From Candidatus Zixiibacteriota bacterium (GTDB taxonomy: Bacteria; Zixibacteria; MSB-5A5; GN15; FEB-12): DNA of 5,400 nucleotides. The DNA lies in contig JAGLXI010000302.1 of NCBI GenBank assembly GCA_023132995.1, positions 1-5,400 of the forward strand. The letters run 5' to 3'. This document shows positions 1 through 5,400 of the stretch, one piece after another (position 1 is the stretch's first letter; each line of letters starts with the position of its first letter). The notes below the pieces were generated by a model that was not told the DNA's origin, did not search any database, and was given only the letters and a program-made list of their open reading frames with translations. The translations under genes were made by a program, and so were the position numbers.

Positions 1-2274
1 CTGGCCGACCTGACCGCCAGTGCGCGGGGACGCCGCCACAAGCTCGAGCGCAATGATTTCATTCTCACGTCTCGGGAGTTGTACATGCGGTTGGACCTTT
101 TCCAACAGTTCTTCGGGCTGGACATGAGGTTTGTCTTCGCAGCTCTGCAGGTCAATCTTGCCCTCAACGAGGAGTTCCCGTCGTATAAGAAACTATCCCG
201 GCACCAGGCCCATAGGCGGCTCAGGAGTGAAACAGTGGTGGCTGGAGATATCCGCCGCCTGCCTCGCCAACCGGAGCATTTGGGGGGTGGCGTAGCCGAC
301 TGGACCATTTCGGCCAGCCCCATTGGGGGCGGCAGACAATACTACAATTTCGCTCTCGGCGGTATGCTGATGAACGGTGATCTGCAAATCGCCGGGGGAG
401 GCAATTCCGGCACCGGGTTTGACAAGGAGCAATTCTCTTACAGATGGCATTACTTCTACGAGAACAACCGCTACCTGACCCAGTTGGACCTCGGGCACGT
501 CTTCACTTCCGGTATCCTCTCGCGTCAACTGGAAGGGGGAATGGTCACCAATCGACCCCAGGTGCAACGCCGCTACTTCCAGACGATCGATGTCACCGGG
601 AATGTAGGTGAAGGGTGGGAGGTCGAGCTTTATATCAACAACCGGTTGGCAGATTATGTCTATACGGATTTTACCGGCGACTACAATTTCAGTGTGGATA
701 TCCACTATGGGATGACGGAACTGATGCTGAAGATGTACGGCCCCAACGGGGAAATGCAGACCGAGCGTCGCTATGTCGGCGTGCCGTACAATCTCATTCC
801 GCACAAGACGTTCGAGTATGCCGTTGCTGTCGGGTCGACCGACGAATACGACACGGGACGCAACTACGCCCAGGCCGGTGTTTTCTACGGGCTCACCGAC
901 CGCGCCACCCTGGGATTCACTTCCGACATGCCTCTGTCACCGGGGGAAGAGGAGCCGCTCGTCGCGGGCGAAGCGACCTGTCTGCTGGCCAGCAGCCTGA
1001 CGGCGAGTGTTTCGCTGGCGCCTGACTATGCAAACAGCTTCGCCGTCGGCTTCAGCCGTCCCTCACTTGTCAATGTCAGCGCCGGTGTCACCACGTACAA
1101 TCAGGACAGCTTTCGAAATCGGCTGGGGCAACTACGGCGCATCTCTTTGGCTATTTCCTCACCACTGAAAATCGGCCGACGCCACTTCGGGATACGCTTC
1201 TCCGCGACCGCTGACCAGTTTCTGGATTATGAGTCGATCAACATGAATTACGGAACCACGGCTTCGCTGCTTCGGTTTCATCTGAACTACGTCGGTCGCT
1301 GCAAAATCAACAGGTATCCCGGCCGTTCCGACAAGACGATAACCAGCCAACTATTTGCATCCCCACAGTTCCTCAGGTGGATACGACCTCAGTTCCGAGC
1401 CGTCTATGATCACTCGGCCGACCGTCTCAACATGTTTGGGGTACAAATCCACAAGCGGTTTCTCAGGATAGGACAACTCTCGTTGGCTCTTGAACGCGAC
1501 GCGATATCGAATACGAACCAGGTCATGTTGACCTTGCGGCTGCTGACCGGCTTCGCCGATGTTTCCTCCCGCACCATCTTCTCCGGCGGCCGCGTGGCGA
1601 TGTCTCAGGTACAGAAAGGCTCCATCCGCTATGATCAGGAAGAGCGCCGGATGTGGTTTGATCGGAGAACCGGGGTGGGGTCCGGATCGGCCCTGATACG
1701 TCCGTTCCTGGATGACAACAACAACGGCATTCTGGACAACGACGAGAAGTTCATCTCAGGCCTGAAGGCCAAAATCTCCGGGGGGAGACCCAGACGTTCT
1801 CAGGGTGAGCAGCAGTACTATTATTACGACGGCCTTCGCGCCTACGATCAGTACCTGGTTCAGATCGACCAGTACAGCCTCGACAACCCGCTGCTCAGAC
1901 CGACCCACGAGAACTACGAGGTCTTCTGCAATCCCAATATCGTCACCACCGTCGACGTGCCGTTAGTGATAGGCAGTGAGGCGACCGGCCGGGTGGGCAG
2001 ACAAGCAGACAGCATTGTGGTCGGACAGGGCGGTATACAGGTGATGATTCTCAACCTGGCGAAGGAAAGCGCCATTCAGGTGACCACCTTCTCCAACGGC
2101 GAGTTCTACTACCTGGGGCTTATCCCCGGTTCCTACCAGGCCTACATTGATCCTGACCAGCTTGAGCGGTACGGTTACCGGTCGGAGCCGGAGGTGATCG
2201 ACTTCACGGTCGATCCGACCGACGGCAGCAAGGCCGTCGAAGATATCAACTTCGTGCTGATTCCCAAGGAATAA
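1..2274 (+). CDS. Divergent fimbrial usher-like outer-membrane protein, 5'-truncated
   Basis: The frame is open from base 1 to the TAA at 2272-2274 (757 residues). The first internal ATG (79) is not the true start, because coding-like sequence precedes it and the N-terminus and signal peptide are missing. Numbering from base 1: residues about 18-50 look like a small strand-helix-strand periplasmic domain (RELYMRLDLFQQFFGLD). About 97-107 is GVADWTISASP. A long stretch of alternating polar/aromatic strands follows, typical of an outer-membrane barrel. Residues 204-219 (EGWEVELYINNRLADY), then a glycine-rich hairpin ending near YGPNGE (246-251) and VPYNLIPHKTFEY (261-273), match the usher pattern before the barrel core. 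Residues 571-582 (DDNNNGILDNDE) form a canonical 12-residue EF-hand-type loop in an SdrD-B-like module. Residues about 660-757 resemble a carboxypeptidase-regulatory-like Ig domain (GLIPGSYQAYID). Ushers normally accept chaperone-bound subunits and secrete them as a fibre. The family call rests on motif recall, and the secreted substrate is unknown. A surface barrel with another export role is the main alternative. Confidence 0.72.
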   Translation: MADLTASARGRRHKLERNDFILTSRELYMRLDLFQQFFGLDMRFVFAALQVNLALNEEFPSYKKLSRHQAHRRLRSETVVAGDIRRLPRQPEHLGGGVADWTISASPIGGGRQYYNFALGGMLMNGDLQIAGGGNSGTGFDKEQFSYRWHYFYENNRYLTQLDLGHVFTSGILSRQLEGGMVTNRPQVQRRYFQTIDVTGNVGEGWEVELYINNRLADYVYTDFTGDYNFSVDIHYGMTELMLKMYGPNGEMQTERRYVGVPYNLIPHKTFEYAVAVGSTDEYDTGRNYAQAGVFYGLTDRATLGFTSDMPLSPGEEEPLVAGEATCLLASSLTASVSLAPDYANSFAVGFSRPSLVNVSAGVTTYNQDSFRNRLGQLRRISLAISSPLKIGRRHFGIRFSATADQFLDYESINMNYGTTASLLRFHLNYVGRCKINRYPGRSDKTITSQLFASPQFLRWIRPQFRAVYDHSADRLNMFGVQIHKRFLRIGQLSLALERDAISNTNQVMLTLRLLTGFADVSSRTIFSGGRVAMSQVQKGSIRYDQEERRMWFDRRTGVGSGSALIRPFLDDNNNGILDNDEKFISGLKAKISGGRPRRSQGEQQYYYYDGLRAYDQYLVQIDQYSLDNPLLRPTHENYEVFCNPNIVTTVDVPLVIGSEATGRVGRQADSIVVGQGGIQVMILNLAKESAIQVTTFSNGEFYYLGLIPGSYQAYIDPDQLERYGYRSEPEVIDFTVDPTDGSKAVEDINFVLIPKE

Positions 2275-2276
2275 CA

Positions 2277-2295
2277 AGCGTGGCAATCTCACGCT
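2277..2295 (-). terminator. Hairpin between convergent genes, probable terminator of the minus-strand operon
   Basis: A perfect 6-bp stem (AGCGTG at 2277-2282, CACGCT at 2290-2295) encloses a 7-nt loop, two bases after the usher stop codon. Read on the minus strand, the stem is followed by TTGTTATT, a loose T-rich tract. Read on the plus strand, what follows is not T-rich. It therefore fits best as an intrinsic terminator for the Nudix/methyltransferase operon, with weaker action on the usher transcript. The stem is short, so confidence is moderate. Confidence 0.42.
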
Positions 2296-2366
2296 CTGTC
2301 ACCCTGATCGCAGAAAGGTGATGGCAGTCGAAGGGCGAACGGAGTCCAAGAGCGATCCTGCCCCGA

Positions 2367-2837
2367 CTATTCCTTGGCGGGTGCAGTTTCACCGTCGGAT
2401 CGTAAATACCGTTCGCAGTGTTTCAGAGATTCCCTGTTACCGGGCCAGTAGAGCATTTCCAGCGCCGTCTCATAAGTGCACCATTGCCAGGCGTCATGTT
2501 CCCTTAAGTCCAGTTTCGGCTCCCTCCCGCTCTCGACACGGGCCAGGAAGACGATCTCCGTGATCAAATCAACCGGTTCCTCATACAGATATCGCATCTC
2601 CGGCCCAACCGGAAAGGAGTATGAGTACGTCATCTGCTCGAAACATGCAGGGGCAAATCCGGTCTCTTCCTCAAGCTCCCTTCTGGCCGCTGCGGGGCAG
2701 CTTTCGTCCCCTTCGACACCTCCCGATACCGCCTGCCAATAGCCGCCGCCGGAAGGAATGCGGCGCAGCAGCAGATACTCCCGATCAGCGCCATTCATGC
2801 GCACACAGTATATGGCCACTTGAATCGGTTGTCTCAT
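2367..2837 (-). CDS. Nudix hydrolase, similar to dihydroneopterin-triphosphate pyrophosphatase (NudB-like)
   Basis: This 156-residue protein is a typical single-domain Nudix length. The Nudix box is complete at residues 39-61: G39, E45 and RELEEETGF (53-61) fit GX5EX7REUXEEXGU exactly. The glutamates needed for metal binding (E54, E57, E58) are present, so it should be an active Mg-dependent pyrophosphohydrolase on a nucleoside-diphosphate-linked substrate. Substrate hints come from resemblance to E. coli NudB as I recall it: a WQAVSGGVE segment leading into the box, an EH-x2-W-x-W stretch (113-119), and W-x2-NR near the end (131-135). NudB removes pyrophosphate from dihydroneopterin triphosphate in folate synthesis, but such inference within Nudix proteins is weak. 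The ATG overlaps the upstream methyltransferase stop as ATGA. No Shine-Dalgarno is visible (a C-run precedes it), so translation probably depends on coupling. Last gene of the minus-strand operon, converging on the usher gene. Confidence 0.9.
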   Translation of the reverse strand: MRQPIQVAIYCVRMNGADREYLLLRRIPSGGGYWQAVSGGVEGDESCPAAARRELEEETGFAPACFEQMTYSYSFPVGPEMRYLYEEPVDLITEIVFLARVESGREPKLDLREHDAWQWCTYETALEMLYWPGNRESLKHCERYLRSDGETAPAKE

Positions 2838-3700
2838 GATCGGGGGGATCCGTGACTGGTGGTTACGGTGCCGCGGAACATCGTATAGGTGAAAAAAGCA
2901 TAGTAATCAGGGAGATTGAGAATGAAATCCGGTGATTCCGGCCTGCAGAGGCGCTCGTATTCCGCCCAATCCCGGGGCGTGACCGCTGATCTTGCATCGT
3001 CCCAAAGCATCTCAAAGAACAGCGTGAGGGCATTGCGGACATCATCGCTCAGCGGGGCTTGCACATCACCGGCAAAGGTGTGGCCTGAGAGTTTCTCCAG
3101 GCTGGCGTCACGAAACCAGCCCAGCGCGCGCAGAAAAAGCGACTCCGGTGGTTTTCCCTTGACGAACGGCGCTATTGCGGAGCAGGGTGCATTGAGACGG
3201 GCCTCCAGAGACGGATATCCGGGAAGCAGTTGTTGAGACGACCAGGCCAGAATGGCCACACAGCCGCCGGGCTTCACCACTCGCGCCAGTTCTTCTACTA
3301 CCGGCAGCGGCCCGACGGCGGGATAGCCGGCGCAGTCCGTACTCCATACCCAGTCAAACGTATTGTCATCGAAAGGAAGCCTGGCGATATCTCCTTGCCG
3401 GAAAGAAACCCGGTCCGACAGGCCCGACTTCTCCGCCGTTTTCCTGGCATGATCCAGAAGCTCGGCTTTCAGATCAAGGCCGGTGACGTGTCCGTCCGCT
3501 CCCACCGCCTCCGCCAACCACAACGTATGACGACCGATTCCGCACCCGGCATCCAGCCCTCGACTTCCCGAAGGGAGCGACAACGTGTCCATCGCCGAAC
3601 GAATGACAGGCTCTCTTAAGAAATCGGCCAGGAACAGCTTGTGCGCATATGTGCCCTCGTCGAGCCCTGACCGTCCCGCACCGTTCTTCTCGTTTCCCAT
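2834..3700 (-). CDS. Class I SAM-dependent methyltransferase (UbiE/Methyltransf_11-like)
   Basis: A 288-residue cytoplasmic protein with a Rossmann-type methyltransferase core. Motif I is GLDAGCGIG (48-56). The acidic residue that would bind the ribose hydroxyls is D76 in VTGLDLKAE. Motif II/III features follow: QGDIARLPF (102-110), then FDWVWS (115-120), and the post-core VKPGG (142-146). The family transfers a methyl group from S-adenosylmethionine to a small molecule. The roughly 140 residues after the core, rich in aromatics and lacking a motif I recognise, probably form the substrate-specific part, so the acceptor cannot be named. The ATG start is supported by GAGAGG nine bases upstream. 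The gene starts 68 bp after the other methyltransferase and ends in a 4-bp ATGA overlap with the Nudix gene, which points to one transcript. There is no signal peptide or membrane segment. Confidence 0.9.
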   Translation of the reverse strand: MGNEKNGAGRSGLDEGTYAHKLFLADFLREPVIRSAMDTLSLPSGSRGLDAGCGIGRHTLWLAEAVGADGHVTGLDLKAELLDHARKTAEKSGLSDRVSFRQGDIARLPFDDNTFDWVWSTDCAGYPAVGPLPVVEELARVVKPGGCVAILAWSSQQLLPGYPSLEARLNAPCSAIAPFVKGKPPESLFLRALGWFRDASLEKLSGHTFAGDVQAPLSDDVRNALTLFFEMLWDDARSAVTPRDWAEYERLCRPESPDFILNLPDYYAFFTYTMFRGTVTTSHGSPRS

Positions 3701-3709
3701 GTGCCCGCG

Positions 3710-3715
3710 CCTCTC
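3710..3715 (-). promoter_or_regulatory. Shine-Dalgarno site of the 288-residue methyltransferase
   Basis: GAGAGG lies on the minus strand with a 9-nt spacer to the ATG at 3700. It supports that start and shows independent ribosome loading on this gene, in contrast to the downstream Nudix gene, which lacks such a site. Confidence 0.6.
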
Positions 3716-3768
3716 AAGTATGATATCTCAAAGTCCAGTGCCATTCGACGTTCCCGACCGCCGCAATC

Positions 3769-4326
3769 TCAGTTCTTCACAAACATGACCGCCCAGTCCC
3801 GCGTCAGCTTGGGATGCTCGACAATCGCAAACCCGGCCTCCTGTGCGGCAGCTTCGGTAGCGTGACATTCGTCGGCCGATGCGTGATGTCCGGGCTCAAC
3901 AACGAGGAACATGCCGCCCGCCTTTAGCGCCCTGTGCACGTCAGCCATGAGCGCGGGTACATTCGGCGCATGATGCACCACGTAGTAAGCAAGCGCGAAG
4001 TCAACCCGGCCTTCGAGGTCATCAATCTCAAGACTGCCCTCACTGCATACCCGGGCGTCGATACGTTCCGACAGGGCGGCCCTGGCAGAGCGCTGTTTGA
4101 GGGACTCGATCACATCGGCTTTCAGATCAACGCCGACGACCCGTCCGGTCGGCCCTGCCATCCGGGCCATAGCGAGACTGAAAAAGCCCGTCCCGCAGCC
4201 GATATCAAGAACCGTCATGCCGCGTCTGACATAGCCCCACAGGATTCTCCGGGGATTCTGGAAGAAACGTCTTAAGGGCTTATGCCGGAAGTAATGGAGC
4301 CATCGGGAACAGAGTTTTGCAGACAT
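3769..4326 (-). CDS. Small class I SAM-dependent methyltransferase
   Basis: Starting from the ATG at 4326 it is 185 residues. The frame can be extended upstream to a TTG at 4425, but that adds 33 arginine-rich residues with no motif and no ribosome site, whereas the ATG has CGGAG eight bases before it. The core starts almost at once. FFQNPRRIL (21-29) leads into motif I VLDIGCGTG (39-47); D67 in VVGVDLKAD is the SAM ribose-binding acid; FALAYYVVHHAPN (110-122) follows; then LKAGG (134-138) and FLVVEPGHH (140-148). The PRRIL...GMTVLDIGCGTGFFS and late VEP-G-H patterns recall a widespread family of compact UbiE-like methyltransferases whose acceptor is not established. It is the first gene of the methyltransferase-methyltransferase-Nudix run, 68 bp ahead of its neighbour and 188 bp after the previous gene. 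Cytoplasmic; no membrane segment. Confidence 0.9.
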   Translation of the reverse strand: MSAKLCSRWLHYFRHKPLRRFFQNPRRILWGYVRRGMTVLDIGCGTGFFSLAMARMAGPTGRVVGVDLKADVIESLKQRSARAALSERIDARVCSEGSLEIDDLEGRVDFALAYYVVHHAPNVPALMADVHRALKAGGMFLVVEPGHHASADECHATEAAAQEAGFAIVEHPKLTRDWAVMFVKN

Positions 4327-4334
4327 GTTATATA

Positions 4335-4339
4335 CTCCG
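4335..4339 (-). promoter_or_regulatory. Shine-Dalgarno site fixing the start of the 185-residue methyltransferase
   Basis: CGGAG on the minus strand sits 8 nt before the ATG at 4326. This decides for the ATG over the in-frame TTG at 4425, which has no such site. Confidence 0.6.
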
Positions 4340-4395
4340 TCGGGCAGTCCGTGATTCGGATGTCGCCAGGTTGCTCTCCTTGCTGTCCGGCAGGC

Positions 4396-4425
4396 AACAT
4401 AACCAACTGATGGCGGTGTGTGCAA
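4396..4425 (-). promoter_or_regulatory. Possible sigma-70-like promoter for the methyltransferase/Nudix operon
   Basis: On the minus strand TTGCAC (4425-4420) and TATGTT (4401-4396) are separated by 18 bp. They match the consensus at 3/6 and 4/6 positions, so this is weak. The position is plausible: it would start transcription about 60 nt before the ATG at 4326, just downstream of a terminator-like hairpin. In a GC-rich genome from an unknown phylum such matches are easily found by chance. Confidence 0.2.
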
Positions 4426-4486
4426 CCGGAAAAGGCGGGCCTAACCGCATGCTGGGGTCAGTGTGTCTCCCCGGGCGACGCCGCGC

Positions 4487-4512
4487 GAAGAATAGAACAG
4501 ACGATGTCTGCT
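4487..4512 (-). terminator. Weak intrinsic terminator after the unknown-function gene
   Basis: On the minus strand, three bases after the TAG at 4517-4515, AGCAGAC and GTCTGTT-side bases pair as a 7-bp stem (4512-4506 with 4502-4496, including one G-T wobble) around an ATC triloop. CTATTCTT follows. The stem core CAGAC/GTCTG is perfect. The stem is short and the T-tract interrupted, so efficiency would be modest. Its place directly after a stop codon is the main support. Confidence 0.4.
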
Positions 4513-4514
4513 TG

Positions 4515-5400
4515 CTACCGGATATGCTGGTCGCCGTTCATGGGCGCCTGGGTCCACAATTCATAATTGTCATTGGGCAGCATTTGGAGATTGCTCATCT
4601 CGTACTGGTTTCGGTCAAGATCGTAATTGTCGTAGAAGCCGTTCTGTACCTCATACACTTCACCCGTGTCGGGATCATAGACCCGTTCGTTTCCAAGGAT
4701 AGCGTCGCTTCGTTTCTCGGCTATAATATCATCACTTTTATTTCGGTTTTCCCAGCCCTGCGCAATTATATCGGATGCCTCGCTCAGGGTCTTGCCGGCT
4801 TTCATTATACCGGCGTACGTGGCGGCCTGCTGCGCGAGACACTGGCTGACATAAGCCTGGTCTATCGAAAAACTGCCGATCGACGCCACCAGGGTCTTTT
4901 CCACCTCCCGGAACTCCTTCTGTGGAGCGGTGACGCCGATGACATTAACTCCGTACCCGATACCGCTGCCGGGGTTGCCGGTCTCCGGCAACAAGGGAAT
5001 AACCGTGACGAGGAACAAACCCTCACCCGCTTGCCCGTTTTTGAGGAAGAGAGCGCGTATCAGTTCCGTACTTCCGCCGGAAATGGCGCACGGCCGGGGT
5101 GTGGCCGACACGATCTGAAGCTTTTCCAGTTGCGGGCATTGCGGCATGAATGATCGCGCCACTTCTGTGCCGGCAATAAGATGAAACTGCTGCAGGAAGT
5201 TGGAGGGGCTGAGGGGGGCCACCACCGGCATATCAATCCACGGAACCGGGTGACCGCCCATGTTCATGTACTGGTAATCAATCTGCTGCTGGTACTCGGA
5301 CAGGTAAACGGGTCCGACCTCGCCGAAACTGAATACCTGCCGCAGCAGTTGTGACGGATCGCGAACCACAAAGGCAAAACTGGCACAGGAGCCCGCCGTG
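4515..5400 (-). CDS. Protein of unknown function, C-terminal 294 residues, 5'-truncated by window edge
   Basis: The frame is open from the right edge (first full codon 5399-5397) to TAG at 4517-4515. The GTG at 5369 is only an internal valine, since coding-like sequence (TAGSCASFAF) precedes it. I do not recognise a named family. Numbering from the edge, residues 1-60 are mixed and contain YLSEYQQQIDYQYMNM. About 128-160 is hydrophobic with glycine turns (GEGLFLVTVIPLLPETG, GIGYGVNVIGVTAP), better read as beta-strands of a globular domain than as membrane helices. About 160-230 is predicted helical. Residues 231-251 contain SDAILGNERVYDPDTGEVYE, followed by an Asn/Tyr/Asp-rich tail. A similar carboxy-terminal 'G..e.v.Dp.TGe.Y' stretch recurs, as I recall, in uncharacterised bacterial proteins, some with N-terminal zinc ribbons. 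Three cysteines lie in the visible part outside the edge segment (C89, C104, C187). It precedes the methyltransferase operon by 188 bp and is probably a separate unit. Confidence 0.75.
   Translation of the reverse strand, partial: TAGSCASFAFVVRDPSQLLRQVFSFGEVGPVYLSEYQQQIDYQYMNMGGHPVPWIDMPVVAPLSPSNFLQQFHLIAGTEVARSFMPQCPQLEKLQIVSATPRPCAISGGSTELIRALFLKNGQAGEGLFLVTVIPLLPETGNPGSGIGYGVNVIGVTAPQKEFREVEKTLVASIGSFSIDQAYVSQCLAQQAATYAGIMKAGKTLSEASDIIAQGWENRNKSDDIIAEKRSDAILGNERVYDPDTGEVYEVQNGFYDNYDLDRNQYEMSNLQMLPNDNYELWTQAPMNGDQHIR

Larger units (their letters stand above)
4327..4514. other. Intergenic region, 188 bp, between two minus-strand genes
   Basis: The longest non-coding gap in the window. From the upstream gene inward it holds a terminator-like hairpin (4496-4512), a GC-rich stretch without clear signals (about 4430-4490), a weak promoter candidate (4396-4425), an unpaired strong AAGGAG (4376-4381), and the CGGAG ribosome site of the methyltransferase (4335-4339). 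The spacing suggests that the methyltransferase begins a new transcription unit. I see no tRNA, recognisable riboswitch or repeat. Confidence 0.5.

Noticed and set aside
193..804. A 203-residue open frame on the minus strand inside the usher gene
   Set aside because: It is antisense to clearly usher-like coding sequence, shows no recognisable motif and has an arginine/histidine/valine-rich shadow composition.
2318..2563. An 81-residue plus-strand frame after the usher gene
   Set aside because: It lies mostly antisense to the Nudix gene, has a low-complexity Arg/Pro/Ser composition and has no convincing ribosome site.
3230..3619. A 129-residue plus-strand frame antisense to the 288-residue methyltransferase
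   Set aside because: It runs over the methyltransferase core, where motif I and D76 are encoded on the other strand. It is rich in arginine and has no motif.
4327..4425. N-terminal extension of the small methyltransferase to a TTG start
   Set aside because: No ribosome site precedes the TTG and the added residues match no methyltransferase pattern. The ATG at 4326 has a well-placed CGGAG.
4700..4760. A local AT-rich patch with TATAAT-like sequence
   Set aside because: It is inside the unknown-function coding sequence and explained by Lys/Asn/Ile codons. No paired -35 element or downstream gene start fits.
4317..5153. A 278-residue plus-strand frame opposite the unknown-function gene
   Set aside because: It is nearly as long as the minus-strand gene, but it overlaps the start region of the methyltransferase and shows no domain or plausible family pattern. 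The minus-strand frame continues past the window edge, has protein-like composition and carries a recognisable tail motif.
1..5400. CRISPR arrays, tRNA or rRNA genes, insertion sequences, attachment sites
   Set aside because: I saw no regularly spaced repeats, cloverleaf-like segments, transposase motifs or terminal inverted repeats in the window.

Overview
The window holds one truncated plus-strand gene (1-2274) facing a run of four minus-strand genes (2367-5400). Nearly all of it is coding, with moderately high GC, short gaps and no sign of mobile elements, phage genes, CRISPR or RNA genes. The organism cannot be named from the sequence. The usher-like outer-membrane protein with Ig-like carboxy-terminal modules implies a diderm (Gram-negative-type) bacterium. 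As far as I recall, ushers of this divergent type occur in the FCB superphylum (Bacteroidetes, Gemmatimonadota, Zixibacteria and relatives) rather than in enterobacteria. That placement is inference.

Plus strand: the first 2.27 kb is the carboxy-terminal 757 residues of a large fimbrial-usher-like beta-barrel protein. It ends in an EF-hand-like calcium loop inside an SdrD-B-like module, followed by a carboxypeptidase-regulatory-like (transthyretin-fold) domain. Its start and signal peptide lie upstream of the window. No chaperone or pilin gene is visible, but any partner would most likely be upstream.

Minus strand, in order of transcription: a truncated gene of unknown function (5400-4515); a 188-bp gap with a weak terminator-like hairpin and a possible promoter; a small class I SAM methyltransferase (4326-3769); a second SAM methyltransferase (3700-2834); and a Nudix hydrolase resembling dihydroneopterin-triphosphate pyrophosphatase (2837-2367). 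The second methyltransferase and the Nudix gene overlap by ATGA, so they are almost certainly co-transcribed and probably translationally coupled. A hairpin between the two convergent units (2277-2295) probably ends the minus-strand operon.

The two halves have no evident functional link. The left half concerns surface or fibre assembly. The right half looks like small-molecule or nucleotide-type metabolism of unknown substrate. The items most worth following up are the divergent usher, the methyltransferase-methyltransferase-Nudix operon, and the uncharacterised protein at the right edge.
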